Of a stretch of DNA of 64,000 bases, positions 8,585 to 17,370 are shown piece after piece; the first letter of the stretch is position 1, and every line of letters starts with the position of its first letter. The notes under the pieces are model-generated. The model had not been told where the DNA came from, made no database searches, and worked only from the letters and a program-made list of their open reading frames with translations. The stretch lies in assembly GCA_000961575.1 (NCBI GenBank), contig LADP01000024.1:124001-188000 (forward strand), given 5' to 3'. The position numbers were made by a program, and so were the translations under genes. This DNA is from Peptococcaceae bacterium BRH_c8a (lineage in GTDB: Bacteria > Bacillota > Desulfotomaculia > Desulfotomaculales > Desulfallaceae).

Positions 8585-10165
8585 GTGGAATTAGGAACAT
8601 ATAAATACACCAACATTGTGGCTATTGTTTTTTGTATTTACATGGTGATCATGCTCTTTATCGGGTGGTACTCTTCCAAAAAAATAACCGGGGCCGCCGA
8701 TTACATTGTGGCCGGCAGGCGCCTAAACTTGTTTTTTGCCACCGGTACTTTGTTTGCCACCTGGTTTTGTGCCGGCACCATGATGGGCGGCGCGGCCAAT
8801 GCTTACCTGTTTGGTAATCAGGGGGTTATTTTCGACCCCTGGGGAGCGGCGCTGTGCTTGCTGCTAACCGGTCTTTTCTTCGCTCGGTTGATGCGCCGGG
8901 GTGGATACATGACCCTGGTGGACTTTTTTGAAATCCGTTACGGCCGGGAAATGGGCATGCTGTCCACTGCCGTAATAGTTATAGCCGAATCGGGCTGGGT
9001 GGGAGCTCAGCTAGTGGCCTTTGGTGCCATTCTGCAAATGTTCCTGGGTTTACCCCTGTGGGTAGGTATTTTGGTGTCCTGCGTGGTACTGGTCGCCTAT
9101 ACTTATATGGGCGGCATGTGGTCGGTTACTCTGACCGACGTAGTTCAAATGATTATCTTATCAGCTGGTTTGCTAATCCTGCTGCCGGCGGTGATATCTC
9201 ATGTCGGCGGGTGGAGCAATTTCATTGCTAATGCTAGCAACTGGGCGGAATTGCCCGCCTTTGCCATGGGACCCGCCGGTGAATCCGGTTACCTTGGTTA
9301 CATTGGATTGCCGGGCTGGTTCTACTACGCTGGTGCTTGGCTGGCCATTGGTCTGGGCAGCATCCCGGCCCAGGACCTGATGCAGCGGGTATTATCTTCC
9401 AAGGATGAAAAAACCGCTGTCCGGGCTTCTTATCTTGCGGCCCTGCTTTATGTTACCATTGGCATGATCCCGGTTATCGCCGGTATCGCCATGTTTGAAC
9501 TGATGCCCGAATTAGGTGTCCCCGACACGGAAATGATTTTACCCTGGCTGGCTATTAACTTCTTGCCGCCAATATTAACCGCCATATTTGTGGCCGGTCT
9601 GGTGGCGGCGCTGATGTCCAGTTCGGATAGCGCATTGCTGGCGGCTTCTGCGGTTATCGGCTACAACGGGCTGCGTTACTTTAAACCAGACGCCAGCGAG
9701 AAGGACACCCTGCGCCTGACTCGGATGATGGTGCCGGTGGTGGCCATTGCTTCTCTGCTTCTGGCCTTGTACGCCGAAACAATCTATCGGCTGATGGTCA
9801 TTGCTTGGAGCGTGATCCTGGTGGGCTTGGTAGCGCCTTATGTAGGGGGTTACTTTTGGAAGAAATCCAATAAACCCGGCGCTTTGGCGGCGATGGCCGG
9901 CGGTTTCCTGTCCTGGATCGCCTTTATATTCTACTACCTGCCTGCCACCAGTGAAGCCAATGTCGGCATTATTGAAGAAGGCGTGGTTTACACCGAGTGG
10001 GCCATCTGGGACGCAGTGTATATCGGTTCGGTACCGGCTTTTATTGTATCCATCATCATGTTGGTGGTGGTATCGCTATTGACACAAAAGAGCAGTCCGC
10101 CCATGCCCCTAAAAGACATGGACGGTAACGTTATGCCGGTTAAAAACTGGTTTGGCGGTATTTAA
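8585..10165 (+). CDS. Sodium:solute symporter (SSS/SLC5 family)
   Basis: A 526-residue polytopic membrane protein with about 13 hydrophobic segments. Features include GWYSSKKITGAADYIVAGRRL near the first loop, FATWFCAGTMMGGAANAYLFG, TYMGGMWSVTLTDVVQMIIL near residue 175 and AALMSSSDSALLAASAVIGYN near residue 340, all typical of the SSS family (PutP, PanF and relatives). It would import an organic solute with sodium. The start is a GTG behind AAGAGGAGG; an ATG 3 bases earlier in another frame stops at once. It lies 22 bases before the agmatinase gene, so agmatine, putrescine or a guanidino compound is the likely cargo. That substrate is contextual, since characterised polyamine carriers are mostly APC or ABC systems. 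Confidence 0.88.
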   Translation: MELGTYKYTNIVAIVFCIYMVIMLFIGWYSSKKITGAADYIVAGRRLNLFFATGTLFATWFCAGTMMGGAANAYLFGNQGVIFDPWGAALCLLLTGLFFARLMRRGGYMTLVDFFEIRYGREMGMLSTAVIVIAESGWVGAQLVAFGAILQMFLGLPLWVGILVSCVVLVAYTYMGGMWSVTLTDVVQMIILSAGLLILLPAVISHVGGWSNFIANASNWAELPAFAMGPAGESGYLGYIGLPGWFYYAGAWLAIGLGSIPAQDLMQRVLSSKDEKTAVRASYLAALLYVTIGMIPVIAGIAMFELMPELGVPDTEMILPWLAINFLPPILTAIFVAGLVAALMSSSDSALLAASAVIGYNGLRYFKPDASEKDTLRLTRMMVPVVAIASLLLALYAETIYRLMVIAWSVILVGLVAPYVGGYFWKKSNKPGALAAMAGGFLSWIAFIFYYLPATSEANVGIIEEGVVYTEWAIWDAVYIGSVPAFIVSIIMLVVVSLLTQKSSPPMPLKDMDGNVMPVKNWFGGI

Positions 10166-10187
10166 TAGTTACGCGAGGTGAACTGAC

Positions 10188-11099
10188 ATGATTGACACCC
10201 ACCCGTGGGGTGAGCTCCTTACGAATAAACGCGATGAAGCGCGGGTCTGCATCATGGGGGTTCCCTTCGATCTGGCGGTGAGCTGCGGTAAGGGAGCCTA
10301 CCAGGCTCCAGAAAAAATCAGGTATCTTTCTCGATACCTGCCAGCCACCACTGAAGATGGCGTCTATCTGAACCAGGTTAAGGTTTTTGATGCCGGTGAT
10401 GTCCAAGTGGATCTGAACTGGGAGCGTTACTTCAAGACCGTGGAGGATAGGGCCTATGCCCTGCTAACCACCGGTAAGTTCTGCCTGTTTCTGGGCGGGG
10501 ATCACTCGGTGACTATCCCACTGCAAAAGGCTTTTGGCCGCTATAATATTGCGGAAAGAGGCGGTAAGCGGGAAAGCGGTAAAATCGGCGTCATCCACTT
10601 CGATGCCCACTGTGACCTTTGTAATTCATATGACGGTCATCACTGGTCTCACGCCTGCACCGAACGCAGAAGTTTGGACGAGGTGATTAATCCCGGGGAT
10701 CTTACCTTGCTGGGTATCCGATCTTACGAAAAGGAAGAGCTGGATTTCTTGCGCCAGCATCCCGAAATCACTGTCATACAGGCCCGCGACGTATACAGTC
10801 GGGGTATCGCGGCTCTGTATCGGGATATGGAAGCGCATTATCGTAATTATGAAGCTATTTACTTTACGCTGGACATTGATGTGCTGGATCCTGCTTTTGC
10901 GCCGGGCACCGGCACCCCCGAAGCCGGCGGCCTAACCAGCAGAGAACTCTTGGAACTGGTCAAACTAATCGTGGCTAATCTACCGGTAAAGGCCATGGAT
11001 ATAGTAGAAGTGTCCCCCGGCATGGATCGCTCAGATATTACCTGCTGGGCAGCGCTAAAGATAATATACGAAGTGTTTGGCTGTTTAAGCGGCCGGTAA
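10188..11099 (+). CDS. speB: Agmatinase-family ureohydrolase
   Basis: A 303-residue member of the arginase/agmatinase family. The binuclear manganese ligands are present: H106 in GGDHSV, D139-x-H141-x-D143 in FDAHCD, and D229 and D231 in LDIDVLDPAF; the loop GTGTPEAGG follows. Agmatinase hydrolyses agmatine to putrescine and urea; relatives act on guanidinobutyrate, arginine or formiminoglutamate. Together with patA in the same island it supports putrescine formation from agmatine. If it is instead a guanidinobutyrase it would yield GABA directly and still feed the pathway. Its stop lies 10 bases from the stop of the convergent regulator gene, with no obvious terminator between. Confidence 0.85.
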   Translation: MIDTHPWGELLTNKRDEARVCIMGVPFDLAVSCGKGAYQAPEKIRYLSRYLPATTEDGVYLNQVKVFDAGDVQVDLNWERYFKTVEDRAYALLTTGKFCLFLGGDHSVTIPLQKAFGRYNIAERGGKRESGKIGVIHFDAHCDLCNSYDGHHWSHACTERRSLDEVINPGDLTLLGIRSYEKEELDFLRQHPEITVIQARDVYSRGIAALYRDMEAHYRNYEAIYFTLDIDVLDPAFAPGTGTPEAGGLTSRELLELVKLIVANLPVKAMDIVEVSPGMDRSDITCWAALKIIYEVFGCLSGR

Positions 11100-11109
11100 A
11101 ATAAATTAG

Positions 11110-12897
11110 TTAGATGTTATTTACTTTAATACCGTACTGCTTGATTTTGCGGTATAATGTGGCCCGGCTGATGCCCATCAGGCGGGCTATTTCTTTTTTG
11201 CTCAGGTTGTGTCCGGAAAGTTCCACGATTTTTTGGGCCAACAGGTCTCTTTCGGCGTCCTCTAGATGGTGTTTCAGGTGGATGTTCTCCGGGTCGTGTC
11301 CCAGCCAGTGGTTTCTAATTTTACCTGGGATGCTGTTTAGGGAAATGATTTTACCGGACTCCATATTTACAGCGTACTCCACTGCGTTTTCAAGTTCCCT
11401 TACATTGCCCGGCCAGTGGTACCGGGTAAAGGCCTGGACAACGTTATCGCTGCAATGTTCAATGCCCTTATCCAGAAGCCCGCAGTATTTTTTAAGGAAA
11501 CATTCCATCAGCACGATTATATCCTCCCGGCGGCTGCGCAGCGGCGGTATCAACATGGGAATCACGTTTAGCCGGTAATAAAGATCCTCGCGAAATTCCC
11601 CTGCGGCACACATTGCTTCCAGGTTGCGGTTGGTAGCGGCAATGATGCGTACGTCCACCGGGATGGGGGTATTGCCTCCCACCCGCTCGACAATGCGCCG
11701 CTGTAAAATGTGCAGAATCTTTACCTGCAGATGCAGCGGTAAATCCCCAATTTCATCTAAAAAAATAGTGCCACCGCCGGCCAGCTCGAATTTTCCCGGG
11801 CGTCCGCCCCGGCTGGCCCCGGTAAAGGCCCCTTCTTCGTAGCCGAAAAGCTCACTTTCCAATAATGTTTCCGGGATAGCCCCGCAATTAACTATGACCA
11901 GCGGTTTTTTGCGCCGGGGGCTGGCGTAGTGTATGGCCCGGGCAAATAGTTCTTTGCCGGTGCCGCTTTCGCCGGTGATTAATATGGTGGAATTGCTCCG
12001 GGCCACCCGCAGGGCCTGGTATTTCACCTCTACAATATTTTTGCTATTGCCCACGATATGATCCAGTTCCAGCGCGACCTTATTATCAGTCAGATCATAG
12101 GCCAGTTGGCGGACGACGGACATGTTGCGGAACGAAATGACCGCTCCCACAGTTGCGCCGCCGCTGCAGATAGGGGTGACAGTAACCAAGAAATGCATTT
12201 GGTATGGAGGTGTGCCGTAGATTTCTTCTTTTTCTTCGTAACCTTGACCCGTTTTAAGTACCTCGGAAATCGGGGAACGGGGCCATATTTCAGTGATAAG
12301 GCGCCCCAGCATATATTTTTTCTCAATCCCGATAATCGACTCGGCATAGCTATTGCAATGAGTTATCGCGCCGCACCGGTCTACCGAAATTAAACCCTGG
12401 TTAATGGATTCCACTATGATTTGCATTTTGTTGGAGTCTATCTCCAGCCTTTTGTAAGCTTCGGTTTCAGATACCCGGGATGCCAGCAGGAAAGCCATGC
12501 GGTGCAGAAAATTTTTAAGTTGTTCCTTTTTGTCCTGGAGTTTGTCTTTCTGGCTTTTGTCAAATGCCACCAGTGACATGGCCCCGATGACCTTTCCGTT
12601 TAACTTGATGGGGCAGCAAATCTCCCCAACCTCACCAATTAAAATGGGGCCGTACATACTGTCCTGCGGGTCATCGATAACAAAGGACATGCCGGTGCGA
12701 AACACCCGTGTATACAGGAATTCTTCATCAGGGTGGTAGGCTTCGGCGTCCTTAGTGCCCACTAGTTCCCTGTATTTGCCGGTAGCGGCGACAATGGTGT
12801 ATTCATCGTCCAAAATTTGGGTTTCCACGTCCAGCACTGCAGAAATTGCCTCAGCTACCTGCTGGGCAGTATTGGCTATGACGGATAACAGCGACAT
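11110..12897 (-). CDS. Sigma-54-dependent enhancer-binding regulator (GAF-like, PAS, AAA+, Fis HTH)
   Basis: About 595 residues from an ATG at 12897; AAGGAAG lies about 9 bases upstream, so an alternative GTG at 12906 that falls inside that signal is less likely. An N-terminal sensory domain (about 1-160, GAF-like) is followed by a PAS domain (about 175-285), a short linker and a sigma-54 AAA+ domain with Walker A GESGTGKE, GAFTGA loop at about 356-361 and Walker B TIFLDEIGDL. A Fis-type helix-turn-helix ends the protein (KKEIARLMGISRATLYRKI). It would remodel sigma-54 polymerase at -24/-12 promoters. It is divergent from gdh and convergent with the agmatinase, so the catabolic genes are its probable targets. 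The inducer is unknown. Confidence 0.92.
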   Translation of the reverse strand: MSLLSVIANTAQQVAEAISAVLDVETQILDDEYTIVAATGKYRELVGTKDAEAYHPDEEFLYTRVFRTGMSFVIDDPQDSMYGPILIGEVGEICCPIKLNGKVIGAMSLVAFDKSQKDKLQDKKEQLKNFLHRMAFLLASRVSETEAYKRLEIDSNKMQIIVESINQGLISVDRCGAITHCNSYAESIIGIEKKYMLGRLITEIWPRSPISEVLKTGQGYEEKEEIYGTPPYQMHFLVTVTPICSGGATVGAVISFRNMSVVRQLAYDLTDNKVALELDHIVGNSKNIVEVKYQALRVARSNSTILITGESGTGKELFARAIHYASPRRKKPLVIVNCGAIPETLLESELFGYEEGAFTGASRGGRPGKFELAGGGTIFLDEIGDLPLHLQVKILHILQRRIVERVGGNTPIPVDVRIIAATNRNLEAMCAAGEFREDLYYRLNVIPMLIPPLRSRREDIIVLMECFLKKYCGLLDKGIEHCSDNVVQAFTRYHWPGNVRELENAVEYAVNMESGKIISLNSIPGKIRNHWLGHDPENIHLKHHLEDAERDLLAQKIVELSGHNLSKKEIARLMGISRATLYRKIKQYGIKVNNI

Positions 12898-13002
12898 GTG
12901 TTCCACTTCCTTGGTCGGCCGGATTGCCAGGGGCCTGTTTTGGTATTAAATTCTGTGCTGCGGCAAAGAAGTCCTTTCGGGGTCAGGGCCGAATTAGGTA
13001 TC

Positions 13003-13031
13003 AATATCAGAATGAGATACGAAAATGAGAC
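13003..13031. promoter_or_regulatory. Candidate enhancer half-sites upstream of gdh
   Basis: Two direct ATGAGAY half-sites, ATGAGAT at 13012-13018 and ATGAGAC at 13025-13031, resemble the half-site of the palindromes upstream of patA. GTATC...GATAC at about 12998-13020 adds an inverted repeat. They lie about 220 bases before the gdh -24/-12 promoter in the 422-base gap between the regulator and gdh; the rest of that gap is AT-rich and holds no gene. Confidence 0.45.
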
Positions 13032-13249
13032 GAATATTTAATGCGATATTGCATTATGGTTAGTTTGCTTATGCATTTATTCTTCTTGTATTCCTTGAGT
13101 AAGTTAGTGTCCATTGTATACAGCATCACTTTAGAGTTAATCATGTCATTTAGCATTAATAAGAGCAAGTTTTTGAAGGTTATACTGGTTGCACTAGACT
13201 AAAGCCTTGTATGGTGCGGGTTTTATTTTTTTGATGTTTGTCATATATC

Positions 13250-13266
13250 TGGCATCCTTTTTGCTT
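13250..13266 (+). promoter_or_regulatory. Sigma-54 (-24/-12) promoter of glutamate dehydrogenase
   Basis: TGGCATCCTTTTTGCTT has GG at 13251-13252 and GC at 13263-13264 with 10 bases between, and nearly repeats the patA promoter. The predicted transcript starts near 13276, about 44 bases before the ATG. Confidence 0.85.
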
Positions 13267-13319
13267 AATTTAATAGGTAAGTAGCGGGAAAGCTGTAACA
13301 AAGAAAAGGGGTGCCGTAA

Positions 13320-14615
13320 ATGAACAAAGAAATCAATAGCTTTGAAATTGTTAACGGCCTAATCGATTCATCGGTAAAGAAACTGAATTTGGGCAGGGCG
13401 GTTTATGACCTACTCAGCCAACCGCAGCGTGTGCTGACCGTAACCATCCCGGTACAAATGGATGACGGCTCGGTAAAAATGTATACTGCTTACCGCTCCC
13501 AGCATAACAATGCTCTGGGTCCATATAAAGGCGGCATCCGGTTCCACCAAGATGTCGACCTGGATGAAGTAAAAGCTCTTTCCTCCTGGATGACCCTGAA
13601 GTGTGCCGTGCTGAACGTCCCGTATGGCGGCGGCAAGGGCGGCGTGATTGTAAACCCCAAGGAGCTTTCCTTCGGCGAAATGGAGAGGTTGTGCCGTGGT
13701 TACGTGCGTGCCATAGCGCCGGTGTTGGGAAGCGAAGTTGACGTGCCTGCTCCCGACGTAGGTACCAACGGCCAGGTCATGGCCTGGATGATGGATGAAT
13801 TTTCGCGGTTCAAAAACCACAATGAATTTGGTGTCATTACGGGTAAGCCGGTTATCCTGGGCGGTTCGCGGGGTCGGATAGAAGCCACCTCCCGCGGCTG
13901 TGTGTTTACCATTCGTGAGGCTGCCAGAGCCATTGGCCTGAAACTTAAAGATGCCACCGTGGTGGTGCAGGGATTCGGTAACGTGGGCGCTATTGCGGCC
14001 AGGTTGCTAAAGGATGACGGCTGTCGGATTTTAGCGGTCAGTGATACCAGCGGAGCTATTTATAACCCGCGCGGATTGGATATTTCGACCTTGGAAGAAC
14101 ACAAGGCCTGCACCGGCAGTGTAAAGGATTTCCCGGGCAGTCAAAGCATTACCAATGAAGAACTGCTGGCATTAAGCTGTGACATTCTGGTGCCGGCCGC
14201 CCTGGAGAACCAGATTACCGGGGCGAACGCCGCCCAGATTAAAGCCAAAATTGTGGCGGAAGGGGCCAACGGTCCCACCACCCCGGAGGCCGACCGCATC
14301 CTGGCTGCCAGAAACATCATGGTGTTGCCTGACGTACTGGCTAACGCCGGCGGCGTGACGGTATCCTACTTCGAGTGGGTGCAGAACAACAGCGGGTATT
14401 ACTGGTGCGAGGACGAAGTAAACGAGCGCCTGGAAAGAAAGATGGTTGAGGCCTTTAACGAAGTTTACTGCCTCTACAAGAAACGCAAGGATGTCGACAT
14501 GAGAGGCGCCGCATACATGGTGGCCATCTCCCACCTGGCTGAAGCAATGCGCATCCGCGGTTGGCTTGGTACCCAAATGTACTCCGATGCCAAGTGTGAA
14601 TTCAAATTAGCTTAG
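13320..14615 (+). CDS. gdhA: Glutamate dehydrogenase
   Basis: A 431-residue Glu/Leu/Phe/Val dehydrogenase. The substrate domain contains NVPYGGGKGGVIVNP with the catalytic-site lysines and PAPDVGTNGQVMAWMMDE. The Rossmann domain contains VVVQGFGNVGAIAARLL near residue 220. Catabolic GDH converts glutamate to 2-oxoglutarate, ammonia and reduced nicotinamide. Both aminotransferases of the island use 2-oxoglutarate and make glutamate, so this enzyme closes the nitrogen cycle of the pathway. A strong sigma-54 promoter lies directly upstream and two enhancer-binding proteins flank the gene. Cofactor preference (NAD or NADP) cannot be decided by eye. Confidence 0.93.
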   Translation: MNKEINSFEIVNGLIDSSVKKLNLGRAVYDLLSQPQRVLTVTIPVQMDDGSVKMYTAYRSQHNNALGPYKGGIRFHQDVDLDEVKALSSWMTLKCAVLNVPYGGGKGGVIVNPKELSFGEMERLCRGYVRAIAPVLGSEVDVPAPDVGTNGQVMAWMMDEFSRFKNHNEFGVITGKPVILGGSRGRIEATSRGCVFTIREAARAIGLKLKDATVVVQGFGNVGAIAARLLKDDGCRILAVSDTSGAIYNPRGLDISTLEEHKACTGSVKDFPGSQSITNEELLALSCDILVPAALENQITGANAAQIKAKIVAEGANGPTTPEADRILAARNIMVLPDVLANAGGVTVSYFEWVQNNSGYYWCEDEVNERLERKMVEAFNEVYCLYKKRKDVDMRGAAYMVAISHLAEAMRIRGWLGTQMYSDAKCEFKLA

Positions 14616-14715
14616 CGGTAGGCTTTGGTGCCAGGTGTTGCAAGTTGGATTTGTTGCAAGTTTCAAAAAACATCGTGCCGTTGTTCCGGCCGTTGATATA
14701 AACTGTCCTCCTTTT

Positions 14716-14745
14716 AAAAGGCCTGCTCTAGGGCCTTTTCTTTTT
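14716..14745 (+). terminator. Intrinsic terminator after gdh
   Basis: AAAAGGCC (14716-14723) and GGCCTTTT (14732-14739) form a perfect 8-bp stem with an 8-base loop, followed by CTTTTT. It lies about 100 bases past the gdh stop and before the next regulator gene. Confidence 0.85.
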
Positions 14746-14782
14746 CACTATGCTATAATGGTGCTTGAAAGGGAGTGGGGTA

Positions 14783-16516
14783 ATGCAGCAGCCGAGCGCC
14801 GGTATACCGGGGATTATTACAACTGACTCTGCGGGGCGAATTGACATTATGAATGAAGCCGCCGGGACGATTTTGGGCACTGGTTACCGCATGGCGGTGG
14901 GGAGACAAGTTAAGGAAATCATGCCCGACAGCAGGCTAACCGACGTGCTGTGGACAGATAGGGCCGACCGGGTGGAAAATTTAACCGTACATGGCCGCTC
15001 TCTCGTGGTGAGTCGCACACCGGTATACGAGGGTAACAGGCTGTCAGGTTCGATATTTGTTTTGCAGGATGTTACGGGTTTGGACGTTATTCACGATGAG
15101 CTAAAAAAAATGAGGGATGACAAAAATGAGCTTGAAGCCATTTTTGACGCTTCCTTTGATGAGATATTTGTCATAGACGGTAAAGGGGTGACCCAAAAGA
15201 TTAATCGGGCCGGGGAGTCCTATTACGGCGTTAGTACCGAAGAGTTGATTGGCCGAAATGTGTTGGAACTGGAAGAACAGGGCTTTTTCTCGCCCTCGGT
15301 GACCAAGATGGTCTTTGATAAAAAGGAACGGGTAACTATTTCTCAACAAACCCGCAGCGGCAAAGAGTTGATAGTTACCGGCAACCCGGTTTTTGATGAC
15401 CAGGGAAATATTGTGCGCGTGGTAATTAATTCTCGGGACGTGTCTGAGTTGACTGAACTGCGCAGACGCTTGTTGGAAACCGAGCGGCTGGCCGAGGCTT
15501 ACCGCCGACAGGTAATGGAACTGGAAAGCGATAAGTCCACGCGCAAGGAAATTGTAGCCCGTAGCGCCGATATGTTGCGGTTACTGGGTATGGTTGACCG
15601 GGTGGCGGGGGTGGACAGTACGGTACTGATTACCGGTGAGTCCGGCGTAGGCAAGGGTATTATTGCCAGCCGCATTCACCGGCTGAGCCCGCGAGGCGAA
15701 GGCCCCTTTGTATCCATTAACTGTGGCGCGATACCGGAAAATCTGCTAGAGTCCGAGCTATTCGGTTACGCCCCGGGAGCATTTACCGGAGCCCAGAAGG
15801 CAGGGAAAAAGGGTTTGATTCAAATGGGTGAGGGAGGCACCGTTTTTCTGGACGAGGTGGCCGAATTACCCCTTAGCATGCAGGTTAAATTGCTTCATGT
15901 AAGCCAGCAAAAAAGCGTCACCCCGGTGGGTGGCACGACCCCCCAGCAGGTGGATGTACGGTTTATAGCCGCCACAAACCGGGACATTAAACAGATGGTT
16001 CGGGAAGGAGAATTTCGCGAAGACTTGTATTACCGTCTAAATGTAATACCGCTGGAAGTTTCACCTTTGCGTCAACGCCATGAGGATATTGTCCCTCTGG
16101 CCGAACACTGTCTGGACGCCATAAATAAAAGATACGGCATGAGCAAGAAGCTGGTTCCCGAAACTAGGGAGATGCTGCTGCGCTATAACTGGCCGGGCAA
16201 CGTGCGGGAGTTGGAAAACATTATCGAGCGGGTGGCCGTTACCGCCGATGCGGTAGAAATTATGCCTGCCCACCTGCCGGGTTATATACTAAACCACCTG
16301 AGCAAACAAAACAATAAAATATATATATCAGACCTATGTCCATTGGATGACGCCGTGCAGGATGTGGAAAAACAGCTCCTGGAAAAGGCTTACGAGCGTT
16401 ACGGTAACACCTACCAGATGGCCGAGGCGCTGGGCATTAACCAGTCTACCGTGGTCAGGAAAATGAAACGGTACATGTCGGGCTCCCAGCGGAAACCGGG
16501 CCCCCGCCGCGGCTAA
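14783..16516 (+). CDS. Second sigma-54 enhancer-binding regulator (two PAS, AAA+, HTH)
   Basis: About 577 residues from the ATG at 14783, which has AAAGGGAGTGG upstream; a TTG at 14765 would lack a ribosome site. A short PAS-like domain (about 8-105), a second PAS (about 115-220), a coiled linker and a sigma-54 AAA+ domain follow. The AAA+ domain has Walker A GESGVGKG, GAFTGA, Walker B TVFLDEVAEL and the R-finger region FREDLYYRLNV. A C-terminal helix-turn-helix contains QMAEALGINQSTVVRKMK. It lies beyond the gdh terminator and before the ATP synthase operon. It may control the upstream weak sigma-54 promoter, gdh or genes outside the window. Confidence 0.9.
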   Translation: MQQPSAGIPGIITTDSAGRIDIMNEAAGTILGTGYRMAVGRQVKEIMPDSRLTDVLWTDRADRVENLTVHGRSLVVSRTPVYEGNRLSGSIFVLQDVTGLDVIHDELKKMRDDKNELEAIFDASFDEIFVIDGKGVTQKINRAGESYYGVSTEELIGRNVLELEEQGFFSPSVTKMVFDKKERVTISQQTRSGKELIVTGNPVFDDQGNIVRVVINSRDVSELTELRRRLLETERLAEAYRRQVMELESDKSTRKEIVARSADMLRLLGMVDRVAGVDSTVLITGESGVGKGIIASRIHRLSPRGEGPFVSINCGAIPENLLESELFGYAPGAFTGAQKAGKKGLIQMGEGGTVFLDEVAELPLSMQVKLLHVSQQKSVTPVGGTTPQQVDVRFIAATNRDIKQMVREGEFREDLYYRLNVIPLEVSPLRQRHEDIVPLAEHCLDAINKRYGMSKKLVPETREMLLRYNWPGNVRELENIIERVAVTADAVEIMPAHLPGYILNHLSKQNNKIYISDLCPLDDAVQDVEKQLLEKAYERYGNTYQMAEALGINQSTVVRKMKRYMSGSQRKPGPRRG

Positions 16517-16571
16517 CAGGGGGTCAGGGAAGCAAGGGGACGGTTCTCCTGCTTCCCTGCCCCCCCTTCTG
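16517..16571. repeat. Palindromic intergenic element (GGGGTCAGGG variant)
   Basis: Starting on the base after the preceding stop codon, GGGGGTCAGGGAAGCA is matched by TGCTTCCCTGCCCCCC, forming a G/C-rich hairpin with the internal sequence GGGGACGG. It resembles the other GGGGTCAGGC/GGGGACAGGC palindromes in the window and probably ends the regulator transcript. The following 280 bases up to atpZ are AT-rich with no gene seen and presumably carry the ATP synthase promoter. Confidence 0.65.
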
Positions 16572-16850
16572 CAGAAAAAAAATAAGTTTAGGGGTGTGTG
16601 GAGCAGGAAAAACGGTTTGCCGCAGAGAAGTCTAACCTTTGAAAACCTAAGTGGGCATTTAGTGTTGCTCCAGTTAGTACATCTTGTCACAATTAAATAA
16701 TATCAACCGGGATTGTAAATAATTATGATTGATGCGCAGTTAAAAAAATAAAATCCACTGAAGGAATACCATCTTTTTTGTAGAAATCTATTGCGTGATG
16801 AATTGTAAGCTACACGACAATTTTCATGCAATTCCCGGGGCGAGGTAATC

Positions 16851-17078
16851 TTGGAGGAACCCAAAAGCAAAAAAAGCGGTGTTTTTACAGCGTTAGCAGT
16901 AACAACCACCATCGGTACCGAACTGGCCATAACTGTGCTGCTGGGCTTCTACGGCGGCCGGGCGCTGGACAATTGGCTGGGCACCGAGCCAGGGTTTTTG
17001 GTGGTCGGGGTATTGGCCGGGGTGGGCCTTGGCATATTGGGCATTGTGCAAACGCTGCAGCGGTTTTTTAAAGATTAA
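16851..17078 (+). CDS. atpZ: AtpZ/AtpI-like small membrane protein of the ATP synthase operon
   Basis: A 75-residue protein with two hydrophobic helices, TELAITVLLGFYGGRALD near residue 24 and GFLVVGVLAGVGLGILGI near residue 50, matching the F0F1-ATPase gene-1 family (AtpZ). These proteins open many ATP synthase operons and have been linked to magnesium/calcium transport or assembly of the c-ring. The start is TTG with GGGGCGAGG upstream. A 290-base gap with a dispersed repeat separates it from atpI. Confidence 0.85.
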   Translation: MEEPKSKKSGVFTALAVTTTIGTELAITVLLGFYGGRALDNWLGTEPGFLVVGVLAGVGLGILGIVQTLQRFFKD

Positions 17079-17203
17079 AAACCGGGGCGCGTAATACAGG
17101 AATAATTTTCACTTGGTAGAGTATTTATCATTTATTGAGCTTTTTAAAAGAATTGCTAGTTAGTAAAGATTTTCCGTAACTGCCTTGAAAATAGACATAA
17201 GGG

Positions 17204-17263
17204 AGTGTCACCCTAAGCTTTAGCGAAGGATCTTAAGATTCTTCACTGCGTTCAGAATGACAT
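17204..17263. repeat. Dispersed GTCATTCTGA...TCAGAATGAC-type palindrome, degraded copy
   Basis: GTGTCACCCTAAGC at the left is partly complementary to TTCAGAATGACAT at the right, with GATTCTTCACTGCG inside. It is an imperfect relative of the perfect palindrome at 34539-34610. It lies in the 292-base atpZ-atpI gap, where no gene was found. Confidence 0.6.
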
Positions 17264-17370
17264 ACCCTGTACTGACTTACTTACGTACTAACTACTGAAT
17301 TTCGAGTACCTAAATATATACATAGAGAGAGAAAGAAAAAGCTTGGAACCGGGTGAGGAGAGCGATTAGG

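Noticed and set aside
12058-12393. Forward frame inside the first enhancer-binding protein gene
   Set aside because: It is antisense to a complete regulator gene and shows no domain.
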